NCBI RefSeq assembly: GCF_000410875.1
Contig: NZ_AROI01000003.1
Coordinates: forward strand, 124,001 to 188,000
DNA: 64,000 bases
Reading direction: 5' to 3'
DNA from: Halopseudomonas pelagia CL-AP6
GTDB lineage: Bacteria > Pseudomonadota > Gammaproteobacteria > Pseudomonadales > Pseudomonadaceae
This document shows, in pieces, positions 45,515 to 55,089 of this stretch. The notes below the pieces were generated by a model. It worked only from the letters and a program-made list of their open reading frames with translations, made no database searches and was not told the DNA's origin. Position 1 is the first letter of the stretch. Every line of letters starts with the position of its first letter. The translations under genes and the position numbers were made by a program.

Positions 45515-46378
45515 ATGCGCCTGGTAGTCGTCAGCGGCCGTTCCGGCTCCGGCAAAAGTACCGCTCTGCATCTGCTGGAAGATAACGGCTATTACTGCAT
45601 CGACAACCTGCCGGCGGGGCTGCTGCCGGAGCTTGCTCGCCAAGTCAACAACGCCGAAAACACCGGGCTTAACCTGCCCAAAGTAGCCATCAGCATTGAT
45701 GCGCGCAATTTACCCAGCGATCTGGAACGCTTTCCGGAGTTACTTAAACAGGTACGTGAAGCCGGGGTGCATTGCGATATCCTGTTTCTCGCCGCGACTG
45801 ATGAAGTATTGATCAAACGTTTCTCTGAAACCCGTCGCAAGCACCCGCTGACCAATGGTACCTATTCGCTGGGCGAGGCGATCGCCGCAGAGCTGCGCCT
45901 GCTAGAGCCGATTATCGATCTAGCCAGTCTGAAAATCGATACCAGCCACCTGAATCTGTACCAACTGCGCGACCTGCTCAAGCAACGCTTGCTCGGCAGC
46001 CAGTCCAGCAGCACCTCGGTGATGATCCAGTCTTTTGGATTCAAGCGCGGCGTGCCAGTGGACTCCGATCTGGTATTCGATGTGCGCTGCCTGCCAAACC
46101 CCTATTGGAAAGCCGAGCTGAGACCTTATTCGGGACGTGATCAGCAAATTAGTGAGTACCTCCAGGCCCAGCCCGAGGTACAGGAGATGTACGAGGATAT
46201 CCACCAGTTCCTCAACAAGTGGCTGCCGCGCTACGCCGCCGGCGAACGCAGCTACATGACCATCTCCATCGGCTGCACTGGTGGCCATCACCGTTCGGTG
46301 TACCTCACTGAGCGGTTGGTAAAAGAGCTTTCCGCGAGCATTCCGAACCTGCTGATCCGCCACCGCGACCTGCCCTGA
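45515..46378 (+). CDS. rapZ: RNase adapter protein RapZ
   Basis: 287 residues. P-loop [11 protein letters not shown] near the N-terminus and the C-terminal [19 protein letters not shown] domain identify RapZ/YvcJ, a nucleotide-binding protein that in enterobacteria steers small-RNA decay to control GlmS. The role in pseudomonads is less studied. Confidence 0.94.
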   Translation: MRLVVVSGRSGSGKSTALHLLEDNGYYCIDNLPAGLLPELARQVNNAENTGLNLPKVAISIDARNLPSDLERFPELLKQVREAGVHCDILFLAATDEVLIKRFSETRRKHPLTNGTYSLGEAIAAELRLLEPIIDLASLKIDTSHLNLYQLRDLLKQRLLGSQSSSTSVMIQSFGFKRGVPVDSDLVFDVRCLPNPYWKAELRPYSGRDQQISEYLQAQPEVQEMYEDIHQFLNKWLPRYAAGERSYMTISIGCTGGHHRSVYLTERLVKELSASIPNLLIRHRDLP

Positions 46379-46380
46379 CA

Positions 46381-46653
46381 ATGCCTACTACCCGCGTACA
46401 AATCATCAACAAGCTCGGCCTGCACGCGCGCGCCGCCGCCAAATTCGTTGGGGTCGCCAACCGTTATGGTTGCCAAGTGAAGATTGGCGGCAGTGAAGCG
46501 GAGCTGGTCGACGGCAAAAGCATTATGCAAGTCATGATGCTGGCCGCGAGCAAAGACTCGGAAGTCTGCATCAGTTGCGAAGGCGACGAAGCCGACCAAG
46601 CCATGGAAGAACTACTAGCGCTGATCGGGGATTATTTTGGGGAGGGGGAATAG
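46381..46653 (+). CDS. ptsO: Phosphocarrier protein NPr
   Basis: 90 residues of the HPr fold with the active histidine in KLGLHARAAAKFVG and a MMLAASKDSEV segment in place of the Ser46 region. Partner of ptsN in the nitrogen PTS. Last gene of the rpoN operon, starting two bases after rapZ. Confidence 0.95.
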   Translation: MPTTRVQIINKLGLHARAAAKFVGVANRYGCQVKIGGSEAELVDGKSIMQVMMLAASKDSEVCISCEGDEADQAMEELLALIGDYFGEGE

Positions 46654-46680
46654 CCCAACGCCCTTCCACCCCACCCACCT

Positions 46681-46730
46681 CCCGTCATTCCCGGGCTCAC
46701 ACCCGTCATTCCCGCGCAGGCGGGAATCCA
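46681..46730. repeat. REP-like hairpin repeat between ptsO and pmbA
   Basis: CCCGTCATTCCCG occurs twice, the second forming ATTCCCGC-GCAG-GCGGGAAT (46708-46727). Related to the hairpin at 25941-25960. Lies between convergent genes. Confidence 0.7.
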
Positions 46731-46797
46731 AGTGGACCTTGCCAACCAGATCTACAAATCCCAAACCCAGAGTTTTGCTTGCGACTTGCGGCTGGTT

Positions 46798-48153
46798 TTA
46801 CTCGCCGCCCACCGTCATCCCGTCCACTAGCCAGCTCCCGGTCAAGTTGTTACCCCGACGCTCGATATCAGAGCCAACACAGCGCAAATTGGCGAACATG
46901 TCCTTCAGATTGCCGGCGATAGTCACTTCCTGAACCGGGAACTGGATTTCACCATTCTCCACCCAAAAGCCACCCGCTCCGCGGGAATAATCACCGGTAA
47001 CCCCATTGATGCCCTGCCCCATCAGCTCGGTGACCAGTAAACCGGTGCCCATCTCCTTCAGCAGGGCCGGTAGATCGCCGGCGTTACTGGTCACATGCAA
47101 ATTGTGCACACCGTCGGCATTGGCGGTGCTCGGCAGTTTCAGCTTGCGTGCGGAGTAAGTGCCCAGCACCCAACTGCGCAGCACACCGTTATCGATAAAG
47201 GCCTGCTCGCGCGTCGCCAGGCCGTCACCGTCAAACGCCGAGCTGCCTAGCGCACGTGGCATATAGGGACGTTCGTCGATGGTCACCCAGTCTGGAAAGA
47301 CCGGCTTCCCCATGGCATCCAGCAGGAAGGTCGACTGGCGATAAACTGCGCCGCCTGCGATAGAACCGATCAAATGCCCAAGCAGACCGGCAGCCTGATC
47401 AGCAGCAAAGAGCACCGGTAGCTTAGCGGTCTTGATCGAGCGCGTGCCCAGCCGGGCCAGGGTGCGCTCTGCAGCTTTGCGCCCCAGGGCTTCCGGGCTC
47501 GGGAGTTGAGCGGCCATCCGGTCGACGCCATACCAGTAGTCGCGCTGCATACCCTGCTCTGAGGCGACGATCATGACCGCAGAAGCACTGTGCCGAGTAC
47601 CCAACGCACTGCCGATAAAACCGTTACTGTTGCCATACACCCGGCAACCCTGCTGACTGCTGACATTAGCGCTGTCACTGGTTAACCGCGGGTCCATTTG
47701 CAGTGCCGCCGCTTCGCAAGTCAAAGCGCGCTCAATCGCTTGCTCGGCCGTCAGCGCCCAGGGGTGATACAAATCCAGATTCGGTAACTCGGTGGCCATT
47801 AATTCCGCCGCCGCCAATCCAGCAAAGCTGTCTTCGGAGGCGTGCCGGGCGATACCCATTGCCGCTTCGATAGCCGAACGAATGGCCTCATCGGAAGTGT
47901 CCGAGGTGCTTGCCGAGCCCTTGCGCTGCCCTGCGTACAGCGTGATCGCGAAACCCTGGTCACGATTGAACTCGACCGTTTCAACCTCACCCTGGCGCAC
48001 CCCTACCGACAAGCCGGTATTCTGGCTGACACCCACCTCACAGGCGGTCGCGCCTAAACGGCGCGATTCGTCCAGAATAAAGGCGACCCGTTGCTCCAGT
48101 TCGGCGCGCAGGGCTTCGGGGTCTTCGTGTTGGGCGGGTTGGATCTGGATCAT
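46798..48153 (-). CDS. pmbA: Metalloprotease-like protein PmbA/TldE
   Basis: 451 residues of the TldE/PmbA family, the non-zinc-binding partner of TldD in peptide maturation and antitoxin turnover. NTGLSVGVRQGEVETVEFNRD and the C-terminal GINGVTGDYSRGAGGFWVENGE are family markers. I use the ATG at 48153; the frame opens upstream to 48219. Divergent from darP. Confidence 0.93.
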   Translation of the reverse strand: MIQIQPAQHEDPEALRAELEQRVAFILDESRRLGATACEVGVSQNTGLSVGVRQGEVETVEFNRDQGFAITLYAGQRKGSASTSDTSDEAIRSAIEAAMGIARHASEDSFAGLAAAELMATELPNLDLYHPWALTAEQAIERALTCEAAALQMDPRLTSDSANVSSQQGCRVYGNSNGFIGSALGTRHSASAVMIVASEQGMQRDYWYGVDRMAAQLPSPEALGRKAAERTLARLGTRSIKTAKLPVLFAADQAAGLLGHLIGSIAGGAVYRQSTFLLDAMGKPVFPDWVTIDERPYMPRALGSSAFDGDGLATREQAFIDNGVLRSWVLGTYSARKLKLPSTANADGVHNLHVTSNAGDLPALLKEMGTGLLVTELMGQGINGVTGDYSRGAGGFWVENGEIQFPVQEVTIAGNLKDMFANLRCVGSDIERRGNNLTGSWLVDGMTVGGE

Positions 48154-48255
48154 GTAATCTCCTCTCGGGCGGGCATTGTACCCCGGACAGCGCTGCTGTG
48201 AACGGGTATCATAGTGCATTAAACGTACCCGCAGCCGGGCCGCAACGAGGTGACC

Positions 48256-48771
48256 ATGACAGAGTTTTACGACGACGAACAGTACGAAGAAGGCATCAGC
48301 AAAACTCAGGTCAAGCGTGAGCTTCAGGAGATGCGTGATCTTGGCCGCCGCCTGCTCGAGCTCAAACCGGCCCAGTTGCAGAAGCTCGAGCTAACCGAAG
48401 AGTTGCGTGTTGCTCTCGAGGAAGCTCCCAAGCACACCGCCCGTGGTGCGCTCAAGCGCCATATGAGCTTTGTCGGCAAGTTGATGAAAGATCAGGACAT
48501 AGACGCCATCCGCGCCCATATCGATCGTCTGGACAGCAGCACTCAAGCTCACGCCCAGCACTTTCACCAGATGGAGCGCTGGCGTGACCGGCTACTGACC
48601 GGCAGTGCCGAAGAACAAGAAGCTTTTATGAGCGCCTACCCGCAAACCGAACGCCAGACGCTGCGTCAACTGGTACGTCAGGCCAGCAAGGAAGCCGCAG
48701 AAAACAAACCACCCGCCGCCGCGCGCAAGCTGTTCAAGTTGATTCGCGAGACCGTGGAAACCGACCTGTAA
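48256..48771 (+). CDS. darP: Ribosome-associated protein DarP (YjgA, DUF615)
   Basis: 171 residues, highly charged and helical. SKTQVKRELQEMRDLGRRLLEL and GALKRHMSFVGKLMKD mark the DUF615 family, a dual-action factor in 50S subunit assembly. GAGG precedes the ATG at 48256; GTG at 48250 is also in frame. Confidence 0.92.
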   Translation: MTEFYDDEQYEEGISKTQVKRELQEMRDLGRRLLELKPAQLQKLELTEELRVALEEAPKHTARGALKRHMSFVGKLMKDQDIDAIRAHIDRLDSSTQAHAQHFHQMERWRDRLLTGSAEEQEAFMSAYPQTERQTLRQLVRQASKEAAENKPPAAARKLFKLIRETVETDL

Positions 48772-48894
48772 TAGCAGTACCCGGACCGTTTCTGCGCAAA
48801 GCCCACTGTACGACCTGTCGTCCGACCGATTGGCGAAAGCCCGAACATACTGCTAGCTTTCAGATTCTGAGCCCACAACGCACAGGATCTGACC

Positions 48895-49872
48895 GTGACC
48901 CCAGCCCTCGCCGCGCCACGTCTGGAAAATACCCTGGTGGAAGATCACACCAGGGAGCATCACCTCCTCCGCCAACACCTTCTACACCCTGCCGCACGTA
49001 TCGATTCAAAATACTTCTACGATGATGTTGGCTGCGAACTCTTCACCCATATCTGTGAACTCGACGAATATTATCCGACGCGTACCGAAGCCACGATTCT
49101 CAGCCACTGTGGCGCTGAAATAGCCGCAGTCTTGCCTAGCTGCGCGCAATGGATCGATCTGGGCTGCGGCGACTGCTCCAAGTCCAGAAAATGGCTGGAC
49201 AAGGTGCAGCCCTCGCGGCTGGTCGGCGTCGATATTGCCGCCGATTTTCTCCAGCACTCACTGGCCAAGATAGCCATCAGCCACCCTGGCGTTGAATGTA
49301 TTGGCGTGGTCAGCGACTTTACCCAGGCGCTGGAATTGCGCGATCTACTGTCTGAACAACCGCTGTCACCTCCGGTTTTTTTCTACCCCGGCTCCTCGAT
49401 AGGTAACTTCGCCAGGGCGGAAGCGCTGCAGTTGCTGCGACGCATCCGCGAGCACTGTGGCGAGCATGGCAAACTACTGATCGGGGTTGATCTGATTAAG
49501 TCCCGAGACGTACTTGAAGCAGCCTATGACGACCGCGAGGGCGTGACGGCGGCCTTCAATCTGAATGTACTTAAAGTCGTCAACCGGGAACTGCATGCCA
49601 ATTTCCTGCTCGAAAACTTCAGGCACGATGCGGTTTTCAATGAGTTCGACAGCCGTATCGAAATGCGCCTGGTATCGCAAAAGCACCACGACGTCAGCCT
49701 GGGTGCAGGCAGCGTGAGGCATTTTGATCAGGGGGAAAGCATCTTGACCGAGTATTCATACAAATACACCCCCGCGGATTTCGCCGCCATGTTAGCCGAA
49801 GCAGGCTTTAGCCGGCACCACTACTGGACCGATGCGCAGCACTGGTTCGGCGTCTTTCTGGCTGAAGCATGA
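48895..49872 (+). CDS. egtD: Histidine N-alpha-methyltransferase (ergothioneine synthesis)
   Basis: 325 residues of the EgtD/DUF2260 family, which trimethylates histidine to hercynine with SAM. SKYFYDDVGCELFTHICELDEYYPTR-type start (residues 38-62), SAM motif IDLGCGDCSKSRKWL, FYPGSSIGN and the C-terminal YKYTPADFAAMLAEAGF are family features. GTG start with AGGA eight bases before. Overlaps egtB by four bases, so the two are coupled. Confidence 0.92.
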   Translation: MTPALAAPRLENTLVEDHTREHHLLRQHLLHPAARIDSKYFYDDVGCELFTHICELDEYYPTRTEATILSHCGAEIAAVLPSCAQWIDLGCGDCSKSRKWLDKVQPSRLVGVDIAADFLQHSLAKIAISHPGVECIGVVSDFTQALELRDLLSEQPLSPPVFFYPGSSIGNFARAEALQLLRRIREHCGEHGKLLIGVDLIKSRDVLEAAYDDREGVTAAFNLNVLKVVNRELHANFLLENFRHDAVFNEFDSRIEMRLVSQKHHDVSLGAGSVRHFDQGESILTEYSYKYTPADFAAMLAEAGFSRHHYWTDAQHWFGVFLAEA

Positions 49873-51071
49873 GCCTGCATCAACCATTCCCCCGCGGGGC
49901 CACCCTAGCAGCCCGATTCAACGCGGTACGGGCCCACAGCATGGCCCTGGTGGACGGCTTGAGCGCTGAAGACTGCCAGTTGCAGTCCATGCCCGACGCC
50001 AGTCCAATAAAATGGCATCTGGCGCACACCAGTTGGTTCTTCGAGACCTTTTTGCTGGCGGAATCCAACCGCCCGCCGCCGCCCTTCGATCCAGCCTTCA
50101 AGGTGCTATTCAACTCCTACTACATTGGCGTTGGTGAGCGTCACTTGCGTGCCGAGCGCGGCCTGCTTTCACGCCCTGGATTAGAGCGGGTTCTCCAGTA
50201 CCGTCAGCATGTGGACCAACATATGCTGGCCCTGCTTGCTGAACCCAACCTCGGCGACAGCGAGTTCGATCTGATTGAACTGGGCCTCCAGCATGAGCAG
50301 CAACATCAGGAACTGATACTCACTGACGTCAAACATCATTTCAGTTGCAACCCCCTAGCGCCCGCCTGGCGGGATCAGTCTGCTGACCAGTCGCCGCGGG
50401 CAGGCGATGACCACGGACCGGCTTTTCAGACCTATTCGGGCGGTTTGATCGAGATAGGTCATAAGGGCTCGGGCTTCAGCTTTGATAATGAGCGGCCCAG
50501 TCACCGGGTCTGGCTGGAACCCTTCGAGCTAGCCACGCGCAATGTCAGCAATGGTGAATATCTGGCGTTCATGCTCGATGGTGGCTATCGTCGGCCGGAG
50601 CTGTGGCTGGCCGAGGCCTGGGACCATATCCGCGTGCATGGCTGGCAGGCGCCGCTTTACTGGCAGCACGATGCACAAGGCTGGAGTGTGTTTACTCTGC
50701 ATGGAAGAGTGCCGCTAAACCATCAGGCACCGGTCTGCCATATCAGTTTCTACGAAGCAGATGCTTATGCACGCTGGGCTGGAGCACGCCTGCCCACTGA
50801 AGCTGAGTGGGAGCTGGCCGCGCAATCGGACACCCTGCCGGGGCTGCATGCTGAAGTCTGGCAATGGACCAACAGCGCCTACCTCGCCTACCCCGGCTAT
50901 CAACCGGCGGCTGGTGCGGTGGGCGAATACAACGGCAAGTTTATGCTAAGTCAGATGGTCCTGCGCGGCAGCTCGCTAGCCACACCGCCGGGGCATGCGC
51001 GGCATAGTTATCGCAATTTCTTTCCCGCCCAGGCCCGCTGGCAGTTCAGCGGAATGCGTTTGGCCCGCTAA
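49869..51071 (+). CDS. egtB: Ergothioneine biosynthesis protein EgtB (hercynine sulfoxide synthase)
   Basis: 400 residues. An N-terminal DinB-like domain with iron-ligand histidines (WHLAHTSWFFETF and LQHEQQHQELILTDVKHHF) is joined to a C-terminal formylglycine-generating-enzyme-like domain (FELATRNVSNGEYLAFM, GARLPTEAEWELAAQ, VLRGSSLATPPGHAR). This iron enzyme couples hercynine to a thiol donor with oxygen. egtA and egtC are absent from the window, so cysteine may be the donor; egtE is also not seen. Confidence 0.92.
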   Translation: MSLHQPFPRGATLAARFNAVRAHSMALVDGLSAEDCQLQSMPDASPIKWHLAHTSWFFETFLLAESNRPPPPFDPAFKVLFNSYYIGVGERHLRAERGLLSRPGLERVLQYRQHVDQHMLALLAEPNLGDSEFDLIELGLQHEQQHQELILTDVKHHFSCNPLAPAWRDQSADQSPRAGDDHGPAFQTYSGGLIEIGHKGSGFSFDNERPSHRVWLEPFELATRNVSNGEYLAFMLDGGYRRPELWLAEAWDHIRVHGWQAPLYWQHDAQGWSVFTLHGRVPLNHQAPVCHISFYEADAYARWAGARLPTEAEWELAAQSDTLPGLHAEVWQWTNSAYLAYPGYQPAAGAVGEYNGKFMLSQMVLRGSSLATPPGHARHSYRNFFPAQARWQFSGMRLAR

Positions 51072-51103
51072 TAGCGCAAACAGTTGAAATTCACTCAATA
51101 AAA

Positions 51104-51130
51104 AAGGCCGCCCCTTATGGGAGCGGCCTT
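51104..51130 (-). terminator. Rho-independent terminator of the acyl-CoA dehydrogenase gene
   Basis: AAGGCCGC / GCGGCCTT stem (51104-51111, 51123-51130), followed on the minus strand by a run of six T. Lies between convergent egtB and the dehydrogenase gene; a hairpin on both strands, with U tract only on the minus. Confidence 0.85.
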
Positions 51131-51153
51131 GATCAGTACAACAACCGAAGCGA

Positions 51154-52959
51154 TCAGTAGCCCAGAGCGAAGTTCTCTTCCGGCATGTCCATCAGGTTGT
51201 CGGCGCCTGACAGCATCGCATCAACGTGCATGCGAGTGCGCGGCAGGATGCGCTGGAAGTAGAAGCGCGCGGTCTGCAGCTTGGCCTGGTAGAAAGCCTC
51301 GTCAGAGGTACCTTCCGCCAGCTTCTCGGCCGCTACGCGAGCGATGTCAGCCCAGAAGTAGGCCAGGCAGGCGTAACCGGAGTACATGCAGTAGTCCACG
51401 GACGCAGCACCGACCATTTCGCGGTCTTTCATGGCAGCCATACCGACCTTCATGGTCAGCTCGCCCCACTCTTTGTTCAACTGATTCAGCGGCGTGACGA
51501 ATTCCTTGATGGCGTCGTTGCCTTCCTGATTCTGGCAGAACTTGTGCACGATCTTGGTGAAGCACTTCAGCGCCTCGCCTTGAGTCATCAGCACTTTGCG
51601 ACCCAGCAAATCCAGCGCCTGGATACCGGTGGTGCCTTCATAAAGCATGGAGATACGTGCGTCACGGACGTTCTGCTCCATGCCCCATTCGGCGATAAAG
51701 CCATGGCCGCCGTAGATTTGCACGCCATGGTTGGCGGCTTCGAAGCCGACTTCGGTCATGAAGGCCTTGGCGATTGGCGTCAGGAAGGCCAGCAGCGCAT
51801 CGGCCTGTTTCTTCTGCTCTTCATCTTGGCTGTTCTTGACGATGTCGACCTGCTTGGCCGTGAAATACACCATCGCCCGGTTGCCTTCAGCAAAGGCTTT
51901 CATGGTCAGCAGCATGCGGCGCACATCAGGGTGCACGATGATCGGATCAGCAGCCTTTTCCGGCGCCTTAGGACCGGTCAGCGAGCGCATCTGCAAACGA
52001 TCACGGGCATACTGGATGCCGCCCTGGAAGCCCATCTCGGCATGCGCCAGCCCCTGCAGTGCGGTGCCCAGGCGGGCGGTATTCATAAAGGTGAACATCG
52101 CGTTCAGGCCCTTGTTCGGCGGCCCGATCAGGAAGCCGGTGGCGCCGTCGAAGTTCATTACGCAGGTGGCGTTGCCGTGAATACCCATCTTGTGTTCCAA
52201 CGAACCGCAATTCACGCCGTTACGCTCACCGTTCTCGCCATTAGCATCCGGCAGGAACTTCGGCACGATAAATAAGGAGATACCCTTGGTACCCGCCGGT
52301 GCATCGGGCAGACGCGCCAGTACGATGTGGACGATGTTCTCGGCCATATCGTGCTCACCCGAGGAGATGAAGATCTTGGTGCCGCTCAGCTTGTAGCTGC
52401 CATCGGCCTGTGGCTCGGCCTTGGTGCGCAGCATGCCCAGATCAGTACCGCAATGCGACTCGGTCAGGCACATGGTGCCGGTCCACTGACCCGATACCAG
52501 CTTGGTCAGGTAAGTGTGCTTCTGATCGTCAGTGCCATGGGTGGAGATGGTGTTCATGCAACCATGGGACAGACCGGGGTACATGCCCCAGGACCAGTTG
52601 GCCTGACCGATCATTTCACTGATCGCCAGACCTAGAGACTCAGGCAAACCTTGACCGCCGTGATCGACATCATGCGCCAGGCTCGGCCAGCCGCCTTCAA
52701 CGTATTGCTGATAAGCTTCCTTGAAACCGGTGGGCGTCTTGACGCCTTCAGCGCTCCAGGTACAACCTTCAGTGTCGCCTACGCGATTGAGCGGCCCAAT
52801 GACGTTTTCACAGAATTTGGCGCCCTCTTCCAGAATGGCGTTGACCATATCCGGCGTGGCATCTTCACAGCCTGGCAGGCTCTTGTAGTGTTCTTCATAA
52901 CCCAGCAGTTCGTCACGGACGAAGCGGATGTCACGCAGGGGAGCCTTGTAATCGGGCAT
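51154..52959 (-). CDS. Acyl-CoA dehydrogenase, large C-terminal-extended form
   Basis: 601 residues, the FAD enzyme for the first step of fatty-acid beta-oxidation. The ACAD fold ([79 protein letters not shown] region) is followed by the C-terminal extension seen in PA0506/PA2815-like enzymes. The ATG at 52959 gives [14 protein letters not shown]. Two PsrA-like boxes lie upstream (53061-53090), so induction by long-chain fatty acids is likely. Paralogue of the gene at 60986. Confidence 0.93.
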   Translation of the reverse strand: MPDYKAPLRDIRFVRDELLGYEEHYKSLPGCEDATPDMVNAILEEGAKFCENVIGPLNRVGDTEGCTWSAEGVKTPTGFKEAYQQYVEGGWPSLAHDVDHGGQGLPESLGLAISEMIGQANWSWGMYPGLSHGCMNTISTHGTDDQKHTYLTKLVSGQWTGTMCLTESHCGTDLGMLRTKAEPQADGSYKLSGTKIFISSGEHDMAENIVHIVLARLPDAPAGTKGISLFIVPKFLPDANGENGERNGVNCGSLEHKMGIHGNATCVMNFDGATGFLIGPPNKGLNAMFTFMNTARLGTALQGLAHAEMGFQGGIQYARDRLQMRSLTGPKAPEKAADPIIVHPDVRRMLLTMKAFAEGNRAMVYFTAKQVDIVKNSQDEEQKKQADALLAFLTPIAKAFMTEVGFEAANHGVQIYGGHGFIAEWGMEQNVRDARISMLYEGTTGIQALDLLGRKVLMTQGEALKCFTKIVHKFCQNQEGNDAIKEFVTPLNQLNKEWGELTMKVGMAAMKDREMVGAASVDYCMYSGYACLAYFWADIARVAAEKLAEGTSDEAFYQAKLQTARFYFQRILPRTRMHVDAMLSGADNLMDMPEENFALGY

Positions 52960-53060
52960 GGTACTTGACCTCAACGGTTATAACGGGATTCAAGAGCAGC
53001 ATCGAGGCTGCGGTTGGGCGCTACATTCGGCAGTTCATCTAAGACTACATCAGCAGCTGA

Positions 53061-53090
53061 TTCAAACAGACGTTTGAAACATACGTTTAC
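53061..53090. promoter_or_regulatory. Two overlapping PsrA-like operator boxes
   Basis: TTCAAACAGACGTTTGAA (53061-53078) is a perfect 18-base palindrome of the CAAAC-N4-GTTTG type, the site known for the fatty-acid-responsive repressor PsrA in pseudomonads. GAAAC-ATAC-GTTTAC (53076-53090) is a second, overlapping box. They lie 102 to 131 bases before the acyl-CoA dehydrogenase ATG. Confidence 0.7.
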
Positions 53091-53219
53091 GCGCAAATGA
53101 TGTCAACTCTTTGTGTGCCGGAGGGTCAGAAAAAATTTGTAACTGGGAAGGACCAGAGAGGAAAGGATCAACGGCGGCAGGAAGCAATACATGTGGGATA
53201 AACAACAGCCCGGGACAGC

Positions 53220-53990
53220 TCAGGCCCAAGTTTGCACTGACGGGCTGGCGGAGCCGCCAGCGGGGCTGTCTGCAGCACTTACCTGCCGATAGACCGCGAG
53301 GCTCTTGTCGGCATCTGCAGTGGCTGCTGTCCGATCGCGAATAACCGTCGCTGCATCATCTTCGCCGGTGGAGGCATCCACCGTTTCGGTCGCCAGCTCG
53401 CCGCGCGCTTGAGCCATGGCCTGCGCCGCCTGTGCCGCTACGGCAATATCCTGCGCGGAGGGTTGCGCAGGGGCCAGTGCGGCGCGCTGAACCTGCTGCA
53501 ACTTTTGCAGCGTGGCTGCCGGGTCGCCGGGTACGGGAGCCGTATCAATGGCTACCGAACCACCCACTGCATATAAGCGCCCATCCGGTCCGCGCTCATA
53601 GCTGTAACTGACGGCACCGGCATATTGACCGCCCACCGCCTTGTGCGCCTGCTCATGAGTACGCACTTCCCGGTCACGGCTGGCCAGCTCACGTATCTCT
53701 GTTTGTCTGACGCGCAACAGTTCCGCTTCGACCTGGCTGAGCTGACGCTGTATCTGGGCTTGCTGCTCAGCTTGACTGTCGGCAGCGGATTCATCAGAAG
53801 GACTGGCGGCATTGGTTGGCAGTGCCCCGCTCTGCCCAGCGCCCGGCACAACCTCCTGTGCTATCGGGCTCGTTGCTGTGGCAGCAGTGGCCGCAGGACC
53901 GCTAGCAGAGGCAGCAGCCGCGGCGCCAGCCACACGCGGGTAGGCGGCAGCAATGCCTGAGAATACAGAAGAAACACCAAGGTTATTCAC
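53220..53990 (-). CDS. SprA-related putative metalloprotease-like protein
   Basis: 256 residues. The N-terminal 90 are Ala-rich and low-complexity. The core has ELASRDREVRTHEQAHKAVG with HEQAH, a zinc-protease-like motif, then GAVSYSYERGPDGRLYAVGG and a long Ala/Gln-rich helix. This matches the SprA-related family (PF12118) of unknown role. No signal peptide seen. Next to a flagellar-rod-like small gene, upstream of it in the same orientation being bio genes. Confidence 0.75.
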   Translation of the reverse strand: MNNLGVSSVFSGIAAAYPRVAGAAAAASASGPAATAATATSPIAQEVVPGAGQSGALPTNAASPSDESAADSQAEQQAQIQRQLSQVEAELLRVRQTEIRELASRDREVRTHEQAHKAVGGQYAGAVSYSYERGPDGRLYAVGGSVAIDTAPVPGDPAATLQKLQQVQRAALAPAQPSAQDIAVAAQAAQAMAQARGELATETVDASTGEDDAATVIRDRTAATADADKSLAVYRQVSAADSPAGGSASPSVQTWA

Positions 53991-54008
53991 CCGAGGGGGC
54001 CTTGCAGA

Positions 54009-54317
54009 TCAGGCAGTAACGTCCAGCAGCGTGCCGAGCACTTCATCTGCTGTATCAATCATGGAGGCACCCGCTTCTACTTCACGCTGGGACAATTGCA
54101 ACTCGACCAGGCTTGCCACCAGATTCACCGGCCGATTGCTATCCACTGCAGTAGTTGCTGCAGGCTGCCCATTGGCAGGTTGTAGCGGAATAGCCTGGGA
54201 AGCAGCGGGGTCCGGCTGGACGCCCATACGAGCGATCTCAGCAGCGGCGGTATTGGCGCGGTACTGTCCCTGGCGAACACTATTCAGTCCGGCTGACATC
54301 AGGTCGAGTGAAGCCAT
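54009..54317 (-). CDS. Small protein with flagellar-rod-like ends, unknown function
   Basis: 102 residues from the ATG at 54317. The N-terminus MASLDLMSAGLNSVRQGQYR and C-terminus VNLVASLVELQLSQREVEAG followed by SMIDTADEVLGTLLDV resemble the paired terminal helices of flagellar rod and hook proteins such as FlgC, with a short disordered middle. No other flagellar gene is near. It lies 18 bases upstream of the SprA-like gene, so the two may form an operon. Its resemblance may be structural only. Confidence 0.6.
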   Translation of the reverse strand: MASLDLMSAGLNSVRQGQYRANTAAAEIARMGVQPDPAASQAIPLQPANGQPAATTAVDSNRPVNLVASLVELQLSQREVEAGASMIDTADEVLGTLLDVTA

Positions 54318-54407
54318 GGGGATTACCCTCAATGAATACGGTTAACTCTATTAAAGCACAAAGCCACTACAGCAAGTACCGCCACCGGTCAGTCCGAACG
54401 GCCTGGT

Positions 54408-55088
54408 TCAGACCAATGGCGCCAGATCCAGGTAGGCGGCAACAGCAGCGGCCGACGGCTCCTCCATCCAGGGCACAAAACCCAGGCACGGCGCCTTGAG
54501 CTGCAGGCGCAAGGTCGCCAGGTTTTCCGACGGACGGCTCATATGCGGATCGACCTGGTTGGCTACCCAGCCCGCCAGCGTCAACCCATCGGCGGCGATC
54601 GCCTCGGCGGTCAATATCGCATGGTTGATACAACCGAGCTTCATGCCTACCACCATCACCACCGGGATATTCAAATCCTTGGCGAGGTCTGCCAGGGTCT
54701 GTTCATCATTCAGGGGTACGCGCCAGCCACCTGCCCCCTCGACCAGGGTCAGCTCAGCATTACGATCAAATACCTGAAGGCAACCACCAGCCAGTAGCTC
54801 CACAGTCAAGGGCACGCCCTCTTCAAGGGCAGCAATGTGCGGAGCTATGGCGGATCTCAGTGCGATCGGATTGATCAGCTCGTAAGCCAATGCCGGCTGG
54901 CACTGAGCCTGCAGCGCCAGCGCATCTTCATTGCGTAGACCCTCCCCCGCGTCATCACACCCGGCCGCAACCGGCTTGGCAGCAGCGGTGGTCAGGCCCG
55001 CCTGTTTGGCCGCAAACAGCAGGCCACAGGCAATTGTAGTTTTACCTATTTCGGTGTCGGTGCCCGTAATGAAGAAACGTTGAGCCAT
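54408..55088 (-). CDS. bioD: Dethiobiotin synthetase
   Basis: 226 residues. P-loop FFITGTDTEIGKTTIACGLL, then KPVAAGC and LVEGAGGWRVPLNDEQT are the family signatures. Closes the ureido ring of DAPA with CO2 and ATP. Last gene of the bioB-F-H-C-D operon, one base after bioC. Confidence 0.95.
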   Translation of the reverse strand: MAQRFFITGTDTEIGKTTIACGLLFAAKQAGLTTAAAKPVAAGCDDAGEGLRNEDALALQAQCQPALAYELINPIALRSAIAPHIAALEEGVPLTVELLAGGCLQVFDRNAELTLVEGAGGWRVPLNDEQTLADLAKDLNIPVVMVVGMKLGCINHAILTAEAIAADGLTLAGWVANQVDPHMSRPSENLATLRLQLKAPCLGFVPWMEEPSAAAVAAYLDLAPLV

Positions 55089-55089
55089 G

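Noticed and set aside
48810-48821. ACGAC-CT-GTCGT dyad upstream of egtD as an operator
   Set aside because: Only five bases per arm and no promoter elements placed around it; may be chance.
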